Notes: generated from the letters alone by a model not told the origin. Counted from the stretch's first letter, positions 34,515 to 43,879 are shown. The stretch is DNA of 64,000 nt from Gammaproteobacteria bacterium (GCA_029882975.1 JAOUJW010000005.1:1-64000), one strand, 5' to 3'. Numbers and translations: made by a program.

Positions 34515-36437
34515 ATGCTATTAGATCGCACCGTGAAAGAATTGAGCTTGATTTTGCTCAGCATTGTTACTGTCATGTCCATTGTACTAATTCAAACCCG
34601 GGAAGCCGTAGGGTTGTTGGCTATGAACACAACCGTGAGTTTGTGGACAGAGGCATACAATACCACCAATCCCACCGCATCAAATGTAGTTCTTGATGGT
34701 GCCCCCGTAAGTTTTCGAATAGATGCTGACTATGCCGCTGATGTGGAGGTTTTAACGGCGAACTTAACCGCCAAGTCAGCAGGCGCGGGTCTGAGTCCCA
34801 TGTTTAATACAACGACACTTAACATTACTCCACCTAATGTGTCTTCGATGTTGTCGTACCAAACAGCATTCGGTAGTGCCGGCAGTAATCGCCATATCGT
34901 ACTGAATATTGATAGCGGCAATACGATGATAAGTGAAACCGCACGAAGCACTTCAATTTTGGTGAAGGGGGTGGGTTTTACTTTAGGCGGAACCATTCCC
35001 TATACCCAAACCGTTCTGATTCAAGGTGGGAAAGCCACCAGTACCGTTGTCAATACGGCAGGCGTGGTAGCTATGCATGGCCACGTGGTGTCGCAAAATA
35101 CAAACGATACGATCAGTTATGACTGGAGTGGCAGTCACACGAGTATCACGGGCGCAGTCGTGGGCGGTACGAGCTCCGCCATTTTCAGTTTTAACCCGTC
35201 GGGTTTGGCTGCAGGATTTTACCCGATTCAATTAATGGTAACTGTTAACGACGGCGCCGGTGGAATCACCAATAAATCTGTGCAGCGGTTGATCCAGGTG
35301 GTTTCGAGTCCTCCCGTATTAAGCGCCGTCGCAGATACTGATTCCGATGGAATTGTTGACAATGTAGATGGCTATGGTGACCTGGATCAGGACGGTGTGC
35401 GAGATTACATGGAAAGCGATACGTTGATGAGTAATATTCATCTCATGCACACCCAGAATTTTGCTTATGCCATGGAGACAGCAACAAACTTAGCATTGCG
35501 TCTGGGTTCCGCCGCTTTTGTCACAGGAAATTCCACCCCGCTGATCAGTACTCAAAATTTTGCGGATTTTGGTGACGGCCTAGGCGGTGCAGCCAGTAGC
35601 GATACCTGGACTGCCAGTGGCGGAATCTACGATGTGGTAATTGGGAATCTACCCAGTGCCGGTGCGTCTGTCAGTGTGGCTGTTCCGCTGACCGTGGCCA
35701 TACCCGCCAATTCCGCGGTTCGTGTTTATGCCGGAGGAAGTTGGGGTAGTTTCAGCGAAGATGCCAACAATGTGCTGACTTCGGCTGCCAATGTGCTTGG
35801 TAGCTGTCCTCTGGCTTTGACTTATCAAGCGGGTTTGACCAGTGGGGATCACTGTGTGAAACTCACGGTACAAGACGGTGGCCTCAATGACCGCGATGGT
35901 GTTACCAACGGTGAAATTGCATTAAGTTTCGCTGTTGCACAAACTCCTCCTGCTAGCGGACAAGCACCGACTGCGCCGGTACTGGTTTCTCCTGCCGATG
36001 GTGCTACCGGAATTGATCCAGCTTCCGTCGTTTTTGAATGGGAACCGGCAAGCGATGCCGATGGAGACAGTTTAAGCTACCAGTTGCATATATGCAGCGA
36101 CGCAAACTTCACTGCTTGTACCAGCGTAAATGTAGCGTCTAATAGCAACGGGATTCTGCTCGCAGGACTGGGTGGTTTCGGATTGCTGCTGTTCTTCCCG
36201 GTGGGATTCACACGCAGACAATTGTGGTTGAAAACCATTCTGTCCGTCATTGTTCTGGCTTCCTTTAATTTGGTTGCGTGCGGTGGTGGCAGTGGTGGTG
36301 GCGGACAAGCCAATACCAATATTGCGCATACGGAGTCCGGTTTAGCGTCGACAACCACATACTACTGGAAAGTGACTGTTAGCGATGGAAACGGTAACAC
36401 GACGGAGAGTGTCATCCGAAGTTTCACCACCCAGTAA
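34515..36437 (+). CDS. Exported choice-of-anchor U-type protein with an internal sorting-signal/lipobox segment in a split FnIII domain
   Basis: 640 residues. Residues 5-30 are a hydrophobic signal sequence. A sequon-rich N-terminal region follows, then a PKD-like domain (about 165-265), a short Asp-rich calcium motif (SDGIVDNVDGYGDLDQDGV), and a region ending DGGLNDRDGVTNGEI typical of choice-of-anchor U proteins. The C-terminal fibronectin-III domain (QLHICSDANFTACT...TTTYYWKVTVSDGNG) is interrupted at residues 546-589 by a Gly/Leu/Phe helix, a TRRQLWLK basic patch, a second helix and the lipobox LVAC, then a Gly tract. Eleven Asn-X-Ser/Thr sequons are present. It follows the oligosaccharyltransferase and ends at a strong terminator. 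Function unknown; candidate glycoprotein. Confidence 0.8.
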   Translation: MLLDRTVKELSLILLSIVTVMSIVLIQTREAVGLLAMNTTVSLWTEAYNTTNPTASNVVLDGAPVSFRIDADYAADVEVLTANLTAKSAGAGLSPMFNTTTLNITPPNVSSMLSYQTAFGSAGSNRHIVLNIDSGNTMISETARSTSILVKGVGFTLGGTIPYTQTVLIQGGKATSTVVNTAGVVAMHGHVVSQNTNDTISYDWSGSHTSITGAVVGGTSSAIFSFNPSGLAAGFYPIQLMVTVNDGAGGITNKSVQRLIQVVSSPPVLSAVADTDSDGIVDNVDGYGDLDQDGVRDYMESDTLMSNIHLMHTQNFAYAMETATNLALRLGSAAFVTGNSTPLISTQNFADFGDGLGGAASSDTWTASGGIYDVVIGNLPSAGASVSVAVPLTVAIPANSAVRVYAGGSWGSFSEDANNVLTSAANVLGSCPLALTYQAGLTSGDHCVKLTVQDGGLNDRDGVTNGEIALSFAVAQTPPASGQAPTAPVLVSPADGATGIDPASVVFEWEPASDADGDSLSYQLHICSDANFTACTSVNVASNSNGILLAGLGGFGLLLFFPVGFTRRQLWLKTILSVIVLASFNLVACGGGSGGGGQANTNIAHTESGLASTTTYYWKVTVSDGNGNTTESVIRSFTTQ

Positions 36438-36460
36438 ACCTTAGTGTCAGGAAATCAAAA

Positions 36461-36492
36461 GCCCCATGTTGTTTCAACATGGGGCATTTTTT
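36461..36492 (+). terminator. Rho-independent terminator after the OST/acceptor unit
   Basis: GCCCCATGTTG and AACATGGGGC form a 10-bp GC-rich stem with a short loop, followed by ATTTTTT. It closes the rightward OST transcript and also separates it from the convergent mer-type operon. Confidence 0.9.
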
Positions 36493-36536
36493 AATGCTTT
36501 ATGTAAGGTGTACCATTAAAACAAAGAACAGGATTT

Positions 36537-36995
36537 TTAACCTGAGTTTGTGGTCTTTGTTTTAACGGTTAGATTTTGTGGCTTAGGAAAATCTTTCAAG
36601 CAACACTTGCCTGATGGATTAAAAATAGCGCAGGAGCAGTTGGATTGTTTGGTTTGCTCCTGCACATAGGACTTGATGGATGGGTCGGCGGCTTCCTGTC
36701 GTGTAACTCCGAAGCAGTAACAAACCAAGGCCTGTGCAGATGTGTCTTTAATTCCGACAGCAGTTCGTACCCGGTCTTTGTTGATGATGGAATTGTCCAA
36801 GCCGAAATAAACCACCGGACAATCAGGGTCACTGCAAAAATAGTAAGGTTGTCTCTTGGGTGCAAGCCAGGGTGTCTTAATGTGGTGCACTATGGTGGTG
36901 TACGCCACTTCACTATACCATTTATTATTAACCGGGCATGTGTGTTTCTTGGGAGTGATGCCTACAGGCTTTTTTGATGCACAACAATCCGACAT
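36537..36995 (-). CDS. CopZ N-terminal-domain-like (2Fe-2S)/zinc protein
   Basis: 152 Cys-rich residues resembling the N-terminal domain of archaeal CopZ, which binds a 2Fe-2S cluster and zinc. The pattern is visible as CC near the start, PYYFCSDPDCPVVYFG, VRTAVGIKD, CYCFGVTRQE, and the final NCSCAIFNPSGKCCL. In CopZ this domain is fused to a metallochaperone (HMA) domain; here the HMA domain is a separate gene immediately upstream in the same operon (merP-like). That pairing suggests the protein helps reduce or hand over the metal captured by MerP/MerT. Role inferred. Confidence 0.8.
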   Translation of the reverse strand: MSDCCASKKPVGITPKKHTCPVNNKWYSEVAYTTIVHHIKTPWLAPKRQPYYFCSDPDCPVVYFGLDNSIINKDRVRTAVGIKDTSAQALVCYCFGVTRQEAADPSIKSYVQEQTKQSNCSCAIFNPSGKCCLKDFPKPQNLTVKTKTTNSG

Positions 36996-37014
36996 TGATT
37001 TTTACCGGGTCCGG

Positions 37015-37305
37015 CTATGGTTTCAATTGGGAAGGGTAACCCGCTTCTTCGGTGGCGAAGGTCAGGTCTTCGATATTGGTTTTTTCCGGATCGAAGGTAA
37101 CTTTGGCCCAACCGTTTCCCTCACCTTCGTATTTGGCGACCACTTCTGAGACACCGTCGATTTTCTTTAATGCCTTTTTCACTGTGATGGGGCACATATT
37201 GCAGGTCATTTTTTCCACGTTTAGAGTAACCGTCTTCATCTCTCCGGCTAAGGTTGTGGACACGCTTACCAGAAACAGCATTACGGCAGTTAAGAAATTT
37301 TTCAT
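37015..37305 (-). CDS. merP: MerP-like periplasmic heavy-metal-binding protein
   Basis: 96 residues: Sec signal peptide (about 1-20, ending TLAG) and one HMA domain with the MerP-type MTCNMCPITVKKAL motif, whose Cys pair binds the metal in the periplasm and passes it to MerT. Family length is normal. It sits between the merT-like and CopZ-N-like genes, transcribed leftward with them. Mercury is the likely ligand; another thiophilic metal is possible because no mercuric reductase is present. Confidence 0.88.
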   Translation of the reverse strand: MKNFLTAVMLFLVSVSTTLAGEMKTVTLNVEKMTCNMCPITVKKALKKIDGVSEVVAKYEGEGNGWAKVTFDPEKTNIEDLTFATEEAGYPSQLKP

Positions 37306-37345
37306 TGATTGATCCTCTTTATATACAAATGGAATTCAGGAATTA

Positions 37346-37747
37346 TCAGTCAAACAGCAAAGGTCCATACCAGGGAAAAGCGATTGACAATAGGATGGTT
37401 ATGGAGAAAATCCAAAACAGTATTCGTTGTGAGCGTTGTCCGGTTCCCGTGCTGCAGACGGCTGTGGCATTGCAGGCCTTTGCCGGGCGGTACACTTTGC
37501 GATAGGCCAGCCCAATCAGGATCACGGCAGCTACAATAAATACGGGCCGTGCGGGTTCTAAAGCGCTCAAATTACCAATCCAACTGCCACTTATGCCCAA
37601 CATCAATAACAACAAAGGGCCTGCACAACAGGCTGAGGCTGTAATACCGGCTAACAAACCGGCGATTAGGGTTCCGGTAGCGCCGGCTTTATTTTTTTCA
37701 ACTTCACTAGTTGCTTGAGAAGTAGTCTGTAACTCATTGTTATGCAT
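37346..37747 (-). CDS. merT: MerT-like mercuric ion transporter
   Basis: 133 residues with three membrane helices (about 25-50, 65-85, 105-128). The first helix holds SACCAGPLLLLMLGISGSW, the Cys-Cys pair that takes metal from MerP, and a second pair (CNATAVC) lies in the cytoplasmic loop, as in MerT. First gene of the leftward operon, directly behind a MerR-type promoter. It imports Hg(II) for reduction in classic operons; the downstream reductase is missing here. Confidence 0.88.
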   Translation of the reverse strand: MHNNELQTTSQATSEVEKNKAGATGTLIAGLLAGITASACCAGPLLLLMLGISGSWIGNLSALEPARPVFIVAAVILIGLAYRKVYRPAKACNATAVCSTGTGQRSQRILFWIFSITILLSIAFPWYGPLLFD

Positions 37748-37804
37748 GTATTATCTCGAATAAGTTAGAAACAGTCGATTGCATCTGCTATATACGTAGA
37801 ATAC

Positions 37805-37835
37805 AGTGTAGAGCCTGTAGTAACTATAGACTCAA
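37805..37835 (-). promoter_or_regulatory. MerR-type promoter with 19-bp spacer and operator
   Basis: Read on the - strand: -35 box TTGAGT (37835-37830), a spacer of exactly 19 bp holding the CTATAG/CTACAG dyad (37829-37811), and -10 box TACACT (37810-37805), upstream of the merT-like gene. The over-long spacer with a central dyad is the hallmark of promoters that MerR-family activators untwist on metal binding. The merR-like gene diverges 55 bp away. Confidence 0.85.
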
Positions 37836-37890
37836 GATTTTGATCCATTTTTAGACTCAGATTTGTAAACCTGAATATAATCAAAAGCTT

Positions 37891-38286
37891 ATGAAAATCG
37901 GCCAACTCTCTACAAAAACGCACTGTAAAATCGAAACCATACGATACTACGAGCGTATCGGTTTGTTACCCGCGCCGGCTCGCACCGATGGCGGGTACCG
38001 TATCTATTCGGATTCCCATCTTCGTCGCCTGACGTTTATTCGACGCAGTCGGGAGCTGGGTTTTACCATAGAGGAAATTCGCACCCTGCTGGATTTAGTG
38101 GATGGGGGTATCTACACCTGTAAAGATATCCAGACTATTACCATGCAACACGTCGAAAGTGTGCGCCGGAAAATCACCGATCTGAAAAAGCTGGAAACAA
38201 CCTTGTCCACTATAGCGTCTCAGTGTGCCGGAAATGCCACCCCAGAATGCCCCATCATTGATGCACTGTTTGTTTCTCCTGATTGA
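37891..38286 (+). CDS. merR: MerR family metal-responsive regulator
   Basis: 131 residues: N-terminal winged helix (KIGQLSTKTHCKIETIRYYERIGLL), a coiled-coil dimerisation helix, and Cys77, Cys112 and Cys120, which match in order and spacing the three Hg-binding cysteines of Tn501 MerR (82, 117, 126). That set favours a mercury sensor over CueR or ZntR types. It diverges from the merT-like operon and should repress and activate its 19-bp-spacer promoter. Confidence 0.87.
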   Translation: MKIGQLSTKTHCKIETIRYYERIGLLPAPARTDGGYRIYSDSHLRRLTFIRRSRELGFTIEEIRTLLDLVDGGIYTCKDIQTITMQHVESVRRKITDLKKLETTLSTIASQCAGNATPECPIIDALFVSPD

Positions 38287-38325
38287 ATTAGAATAGTAAA
38301 GATAATGCGCTAAGCTTACTGGACT

Positions 38326-39048
38326 ATGTTATGTCCGAAGTGTCAGCGAGATAGAGTAATAGGGGATAAGGAATGTCCTCATTGCGGCATCATCTTTGAA
38401 AAATACGTTCAAGCAAAACAATACGGTAAAAAACCACGTGCCAGGCCAAAGTCTGAATCCCTTACCGATTATGTCCGGGAGGTTTGTCTAAAGGTACCCA
38501 CTCCGGCTGGTAAACACACACTGTTGGGTCAAGCCATTTTGCTTACGGTGATTACGGTCTACACTTGGCGTTTCATGTTTTCTCCTATTGTAAACAATGC
38601 TGCTGCAGAGTCGTTTTTGCACTTGATCAATCTTCCTTTCCATGAGTTTGGGCATATTTTATTCCGTCCCTTTGGACAATTTATTTCTTCATTGGGTGGT
38701 AGTTTGGGACAGTTAATGATGCCCGCCATTTGCTTCTATGTATTTCTATTTCGCAGGGAGAATACCTTCGGTGCCGCGGTGGCCCTGTGGTGGTTCGGGG
38801 AGAATTTTGTTGATATGGCACCGTATATTTACGATGCCAGAATTCTGGAAATGCCCTTGTTAGGTGGCAATACGGGGAATACGGCGCCCTATGGTTTTCA
38901 TGACTGGGAATATTTACTCACGGAGACCGGTTTACTGCAATACGACCAAGCTCTTGCCAGGCTGTCTTTTATTGTAGGCATAGCTTTAATGGTGTGTGCC
39001 ATCTTTTGGGGCTTGGTTTTGCTAAAAAAACAATACCGTTTGTTGTGA
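38326..39048 (+). CDS. Zinc-ribbon membrane protein with HEFGH motif
   Basis: 240 residues. Cys3, Cys6, Cys17 and Cys20 form a zinc ribbon at the extreme N-terminus, followed by a basic linker and about five membrane helices. HEFGH at 106-110 lies at the edge of a helix and fits the HExxH metal-binding consensus of membrane metallopeptidases, but I see no second M50 motif, so protease activity is only a possibility. It starts 40 bp after merR in the same direction; link to metal resistance unclear. Conserved protein of unknown function. Confidence 0.75.
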   Translation: MLCPKCQRDRVIGDKECPHCGIIFEKYVQAKQYGKKPRARPKSESLTDYVREVCLKVPTPAGKHTLLGQAILLTVITVYTWRFMFSPIVNNAAAESFLHLINLPFHEFGHILFRPFGQFISSLGGSLGQLMMPAICFYVFLFRRENTFGAAVALWWFGENFVDMAPYIYDARILEMPLLGGNTGNTAPYGFHDWEYLLTETGLLQYDQALARLSFIVGIALMVCAIFWGLVLLKKQYRLL

Positions 39049-39052
39049 GGTT

Positions 39053-39910
39053 TTAAAACCAATATCCAATGCTCAGCGCATAGGATGTTTTGTTATACGT
39101 GTTGGCGTAGTTTGAAATAAAGCTCGAACCATAGAAATTTAGCGATAGCGAGGAAACTGGAAAGGTTTCCAAGTTCAGCGAATAACGTGAGCCCCGTGTT
39201 GTTGTAAAGTCACTGTATATGTTTAGGTAACGGAATGACACATTTGTTTTGGCGGATAAGTACAGTTTTGGTTGTAAGCTAAATGCATAACTTGTATAGG
39301 TGATTCCGTTATCTTCAAGTTCTCGGGATGAATTATACGCCACTCTCAAGCCAACGTTACTTTGTGTCAGGTCAGGAACCGAGTAGTAGGTCACAGCGTA
39401 ACTGGTCATAGTATCATTATCAATGCCCCCAACTTTGTTGTAAGCGTAATCAGATCGACTGTAGGACATGCTGATAGACTTGAGACCGTCGCCCAAGTAT
39501 TGCAAGAATCCTAGAGAATGGCTGACTCCCTCGTTACCTGTATTGGTTTTAAATTGGCTTCGCGATAGAGACCAGCCCGTATTGCTGTCCGGGTCTGCGT
39601 AGCGCCAATAAACACTGTGTGCTTTTGTTTCCCCCTCCTGCATTGTTTGCGGAAGGTCATAGTTACTGAGCTCATAATAGAATCTTACGTAGGAGCTTCG
39701 GCTTAAATGGCCCGCGTCGGATATGGGATAAAAATCCGGATCAATTTCGTAAGAGTAGTAGGTTCCGTCTATGCTACGGGCCTGTGTTTGATTACCAAAG
39801 TTATCCGATATCGCATACATTTCCAGGTTGATTTTGCTTTGAAAAGACTCGGCAGCGCTACACGTGACACTGAAAAAGTACAGTATCAGCGGTAATATTA
39901 TTTTTATCAT
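39053..39910 (-). CDS. Predicted outer-membrane beta-barrel protein
   Basis: 285 residues with a Sec signal peptide ending CSAAE. The mature part alternates polar and aromatic residues in short strands (YVRFYYELSNYDL, SVYWRYAD, SMSYSRSDYAY, VSFRYLNIYSDF) and ends in IGYWF, the aromatic C-terminal signature recognised by BamA. Length fits a 12-14-strand barrel. No family name can be given. It converges on the zinc-ribbon gene with a 4-bp gap. Confidence 0.7.
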   Translation of the reverse strand: MIKIILPLILYFFSVTCSAAESFQSKINLEMYAISDNFGNQTQARSIDGTYYSYEIDPDFYPISDAGHLSRSSYVRFYYELSNYDLPQTMQEGETKAHSVYWRYADPDSNTGWSLSRSQFKTNTGNEGVSHSLGFLQYLGDGLKSISMSYSRSDYAYNKVGGIDNDTMTSYAVTYYSVPDLTQSNVGLRVAYNSSRELEDNGITYTSYAFSLQPKLYLSAKTNVSFRYLNIYSDFTTTRGSRYSLNLETFPVSSLSLNFYGSSFISNYANTYNKTSYALSIGYWF

Positions 39911-40141
39911 TTATAGTTAATTCGTTATTGCTATCAAATAAAGTAAGTAGCCTGGTACAATTCTAAAGGTGGAAAACACGCAGGTCAATGAAAACAATTG
40001 AGTTAAGTAACGGGCCGTAGGGCGATGTGGTTAAAATATAACCAAAATGGGGTGTTGATTCAGTTTACCGCAACCGCAAAGACGGGACACGGTGGCCCCG
40101 GCTCGGTCTGCGGTTGTATATTGTGTTTGCGTGGTATCGCT

Positions 40142-40915
40142 TTATTGCTTTACGGTAATCAATTTGGGCTTCACGTTCAACTTTCGCCCCAGTTTCACGG
40201 CTTCCAGGACGGCTTCGGATTCAGTCAAGAGTTTTCGACTGGACAAGATCTCATACCCTTGTGTGGTTTTAATTAGCGTTGTAGAGGGATTGTTCTTTTT
40301 TAGACGTTTTGCTTCATTTATGGCGGCGTTCTTGTCTGCAAAGCTGCCGATACTAATGCCAAATGCCGGTTTTTCTCTTTGGATGGATATTCGGAAATCT
40401 TCACGTTCTTGTAACGGAAATTTCTCGTCCTTGGCTTGAGCGGTTCCTATGGGATTGAGCTGGAATCGAAAAGAAACTCCAGGGTTGGGCGAGGGTTCTT
40501 CTTCCAAGGGGACGATGGTCATATCGTCCACCGTGTGTATGGCGATTTCATTGTTTTCTCGAATGGCTGTAGATAGCTCTTTGTTTTGAGCAAAAATGGA
40601 ATTGGCTTCCTGCGATTCTACCGCCGTATTAAACGAACCGGCCAACAAACCGGGAATGGCCAAGGCTGCAAAAAAAGTTTCTTTGGGTGGTTTGGGTGTT
40701 TTGTATTCAAAAATAACAACCAGAGCGCCTATAAAAAGAGCAAAACTTAAAACTGCTCCAAGATAATGTAAAGGGAGGTAGGTAAAGCTCTGATTGGCAT
40801 CCGTGGCATATGAAATCAGTCTGGGGATGGCGATGGCGGCAACGCCGGCTACTGCGCCTATGCAAAATTTCGCCGCGGCAGAGGTGATTTCCACTGTTTG
40901 GTTTTCAGAACTCAT
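40142..40915 (-). CDS. Membrane protein with C-terminal SPOR-like domain
   Basis: 257 residues. Three hydrophobic helices lie at about 14-35, 45-70 and 82-98, then a low-complexity linker, and residues 180-257 (FGISIGSFADKNAAINEAKRL...TLIKTTQGYEILSS) read like a SPOR domain, which binds denuded peptidoglycan glycans at septa. SPOR domains are normally periplasmic, which would put the tail outside the cytoplasm. Monocistronic. The 231-bp stretch upstream of the neighbouring barrel gene holds no convincing gene. Family assignment is moderate. Confidence 0.6.
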   Translation of the reverse strand: MSSENQTVEITSAAAKFCIGAVAGVAAIAIPRLISYATDANQSFTYLPLHYLGAVLSFALFIGALVVIFEYKTPKPPKETFFAALAIPGLLAGSFNTAVESQEANSIFAQNKELSTAIRENNEIAIHTVDDMTIVPLEEEPSPNPGVSFRFQLNPIGTAQAKDEKFPLQEREDFRISIQREKPAFGISIGSFADKNAAINEAKRLKKNNPSTTLIKTTQGYEILSSRKLLTESEAVLEAVKLGRKLNVKPKLITVKQ

Positions 40916-41091
40916 GGCATTGTTTCCTGTTCTATCTGTGAATTCCGGGATTTCGCGGTACGGCTGAAACCGCTGTGATATAGTGCGGCACTAACTGGCG
41001 CCTAATAGTTTTATAGCATAACATATCAAAAATTTCTTCCCGGTTTCACGGGGGTAAGGTTGAGATAACGCGGTCTCAGATTTTTACTTGT

Positions 41092-41385
41092 ATGAATAGT
41101 TTTGACTTTTTGTTTTCCCATTATCACTGGATACCGATACGTGCCTGTCCCGGGCGATATGTATTTGCCCAAGGGGTCGTTTCATACACGGTAGACGATT
41201 TGACGGTAAATCTACCGGAACCCGTACAGGTTCGGGAACAAATCTTTCCACTGGCTAAAGATAGAGTGGCATTTTGCTTTTTTGATGGTGGTGGTTTGAT
41301 CTCTTATAAAAAGGAACAAGGCTGGCTGCATACTCTGTGTGATACTGAAGGTATGCGTCGAAAAATGAAGATGCTGCAAAAATAA
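41092..41385 (+). CDS. Small conserved hypothetical protein
   Basis: 97 residues, no signal peptide or membrane helix. It is rich in aromatic residues and beta-prone (HYHWIPIRACPGRYVFAQGVV; DRVAFCFFDGGGLISY), suggesting a small beta-sheet domain. I do not recognise the family. Followed by a hairpin at 41401-41421 shared with the convergent 62-residue gene. Confidence 0.55.
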   Translation: MNSFDFLFSHYHWIPIRACPGRYVFAQGVVSYTVDDLTVNLPEPVQVREQIFPLAKDRVAFCFFDGGGLISYKKEQGWLHTLCDTEGMRRKMKMLQK

Positions 41386-41400
41386 TACAAATATTTTCTG

Positions 41401-41421
41401 CTCCCTGGTTTATTCAGGGAG
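41401..41421. terminator. Bidirectional hairpin between convergent small genes
   Basis: CTCCCTG-GTTTATT-CAGGGAG has a perfect 7-bp stem between genes that converge. No clean T-run follows on either strand, so termination strength is uncertain. Confidence 0.5.
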
Positions 41422-41437
41422 TGGGCTTGAACGAACC

Positions 41438-41626
41438 TCAGTGTGCAGAGTTTTTCTTTAGTTCTTCCAGAATTTTAATCAGCACCGCTTTTTTCGATTT
41501 CAGGCCATCGCGAAATTCCTGACGGTCGGTATCAGCAATTTCCATGCGTAAATCGGACAAATAGCTGGTTAAAACGTCCTGCAGCACTTCGGTATCTTGT
41601 TTGTTGAGGTCTAGTTCCATAAACAT
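41438..41626 (-). CDS. Small conserved hypothetical protein
   Basis: 62 residues, mostly helical with heptad-like leucines (LDLNKQDTEVLQDVLTSYLSDLRMEI...KAVLIKILEELKK), so a short coiled coil is likely. Starts 29 bp after the malate synthase stop in the same direction and may be cotranscribed. An internal ATG two codons in is an alternative start. Function unknown. Confidence 0.55.
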   Translation of the reverse strand: MFMELDLNKQDTEVLQDVLTSYLSDLRMEIADTDRQEFRDGLKSKKAVLIKILEELKKNSAH

Positions 41627-41655
41627 ATACCCTATATACCAATTCTAGCTCACAA

Positions 41656-43839
41656 TTATGGTTTTGCCGATTTAAGCGCCAAGCGGTGTTTGTACAAAAG
41701 GGGTTCGGTGTAACCATTGGGTTGATCGACACCTTTAAAAATCAAATCACAGGCGGCCTGGAATGCCCTGCTGTTATCAAAATCCGGAGCCATACTGCGG
41801 TAATCGGAATCTTTGGCATTCTGTTGATCAACTTTTAGCGCCATGCGTTTTAGTGTGTCCATCACGTGCTGCTCAGTACATATTCCGTGTAGCAACCAGT
41901 TGGCGATGTGCTGGCTGGAAATGCGCAGGGTGGCGCGATCCTCCATCAGACCCACGTTACGGATATCCGGAACTTTGGAGCAGCCCACACCCTGATTAAT
42001 CCAACGAACCACATAGCCTAATATTCCCTGGCAATTGTTATCCAATTCATGCTGTATCGTATCCTCTGACAGGAAAGCGGCAAGGTCCTGATCCAATAAC
42101 GGGATTTCCAGCATGTTATCCGGGTTACAGCGCTGCCGTTGTAATAGCTGCTGTTGTTTTTTTAGTACGTTTACCCGGTGATAGTGTAAGGCATGCAATA
42201 CGGCAGCTGTGGGTGAAGGAACCCACGCCGTGTTGGCGCCGGCTAAGGGATGACTGACTTTGCGTTCCACCATATTTTTCATTTCGTCAGGCATGGGCCA
42301 CATACCCTTGCCGATTTCCGCTTTCCCTACAAAACCACAGCGAAGTCCAATGTCTACATTGCTGTCTTCATAGGCTTTGATCCATGTGCTGTCTTTCATC
42401 GCGGTCTTGTCGATCATAGGACCCGCAAACATGCTGGTATGGATTTCATCGCCGGTGCGGTCCAAGAATCCGGTATTGATAAATACCACACGATCTTTTG
42501 CGGCTCGAATACATTCCTTGAGATTGAGAGAGGTTCGACGTTCTTCGTCCATAATCCCAAGTTTAATGGTATAGCGGGGAAGCTTGAAAATGTCTTCGAC
42601 AAAGTCAAAGACCTCGCAGGTAAAACGCACCTCATCTGCGCCGTGCATTTTGGGTTTGACGATATAGATACTCCCACTTCTGGAGTTTTTATAAGCTCCT
42701 TTGTTTTTGATATCATGCAAACCGATAACACCGCTCATCATGGCGTCGAGTAAGCCTTCCGGAATTTCCTCACCCTCTGCATCCAGTACCGCGTTATTGG
42801 TCATGAGATGGCCCACGTTGCGCAGCAACAACAGGCTGCGACCGGGCAAAGTAAAGGTTTGGTCTTTCGGGGACAGATAAGTGCGATCCGGGTTGAGGTG
42901 TCGAGTGATGCTTTTTCCCTGCTTATTGAATGTGTCGATCAAATCTCCCTTCATTAAACCCAGCCAGTTTCTATATGCTAAGGTTTTGTCTTCTGCATCC
43001 ACCGCGGCTACGGAGTCTTCCAGATCTTGTATGGTGGTTACAGCGGCTTCTAACACTATATCTTTGACACCGGCCGGATGGGTTTTACCGATGGGGTGTG
43101 AGCGGTCCAACAGCAATTCTATGTGTAAGTCGTTATTACAGAGTAAAATTAATTCCGGATTATTGGGTTCACCACGATAACCTGTCAATTTCTCCGGTTC
43201 CCGCAGACCGGTGCTGGTATCGTCTTGTAGTTTTGCCACTAATACCCGATTCTGGATCGCGTATTGACATACTTGGGCGTGTGAACCACGGCTCAAAGCC
43301 ACGCTGTTATCCAAAAACCGTTGGGTGTATTCAACAACACGGGCACCTCGGATCGGGTTGTATTTTCCCCCCCGGTCTGCACCCCCTTCTTCCGGGATGA
43401 CATTGCTTCCGTAAAGCGAGTCGTAGAGGCTGCCCCAGCGGGCATTGGTGGCGTTAAGGGCGTAGCGGGCATTGGTGACGGGTACAACCAACTGCGGTGC
43501 AGCAATAGAACTGATTTCCCGATCTACGTGATCCGTATTAATGGAAAAGTCGTCTCCTTCAGCCAACAAATAGCCGATGTCCAGAAGGAATTGTTTATAG
43601 ACAATAGCATTGTGAGTTTGCCCACCGTTTTGGCGGTGCCAGTTGTCTATTTTCTGTTGCAATTGATCTCGGAATGCTAAAAGTTCGCGGTTTCTGGGGC
43701 CGAAGCGAATGACGCATTGCTCCAGAGCCTGCCAAAAGGTTTCCTTGCTGATGTCGGTACCGGGTAGGATCTCAGATATCACTAGATCGTGTAAGACCTG
43801 AGCAACTTGCAAATTACTGACCGTGATTCGTTGGACCAT
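41656..43839 (-). CDS. glcB: Malate synthase G
   Basis: 727 residues, matching the 723-residue E. coli enzyme and not the shorter AceB type. It condenses glyoxylate with acetyl-CoA to malate. Visible family stretches are [78 protein letters not shown] and [21 protein letters not shown]; the catalytic Arg is in the metal/glyoxylate region. AAGGAG lies 10 bp before the ATG. It follows the TRAP transporter genes by 40 bp in the same direction, suggesting the imported acid is turned into glyoxylate or an acetyl-CoA source. Confidence 0.95.
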   Translation of the reverse strand: MVQRITVSNLQVAQVLHDLVISEILPGTDISKETFWQALEQCVIRFGPRNRELLAFRDQLQQKIDNWHRQNGGQTHNAIVYKQFLLDIGYLLAEGDDFSINTDHVDREISSIAAPQLVVPVTNARYALNATNARWGSLYDSLYGSNVIPEEGGADRGGKYNPIRGARVVEYTQRFLDNSVALSRGSHAQVCQYAIQNRVLVAKLQDDTSTGLREPEKLTGYRGEPNNPELILLCNNDLHIELLLDRSHPIGKTHPAGVKDIVLEAAVTTIQDLEDSVAAVDAEDKTLAYRNWLGLMKGDLIDTFNKQGKSITRHLNPDRTYLSPKDQTFTLPGRSLLLLRNVGHLMTNNAVLDAEGEEIPEGLLDAMMSGVIGLHDIKNKGAYKNSRSGSIYIVKPKMHGADEVRFTCEVFDFVEDIFKLPRYTIKLGIMDEERRTSLNLKECIRAAKDRVVFINTGFLDRTGDEIHTSMFAGPMIDKTAMKDSTWIKAYEDSNVDIGLRCGFVGKAEIGKGMWPMPDEMKNMVERKVSHPLAGANTAWVPSPTAAVLHALHYHRVNVLKKQQQLLQRQRCNPDNMLEIPLLDQDLAAFLSEDTIQHELDNNCQGILGYVVRWINQGVGCSKVPDIRNVGLMEDRATLRISSQHIANWLLHGICTEQHVMDTLKRMALKVDQQNAKDSDYRSMAPDFDNSRAFQAACDLIFKGVDQPNGYTEPLLYKHRLALKSAKP

Positions 43840-43879
43840 AAGGGAGGACTCCTTGCAGAATCAAAACCCGATCACGTTC

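Noticed and set aside
40025-40439. Rightward reading frames in and beside the SPOR-like gene
   Set aside because: They lie mostly antisense to the better-supported gene and have no family features.
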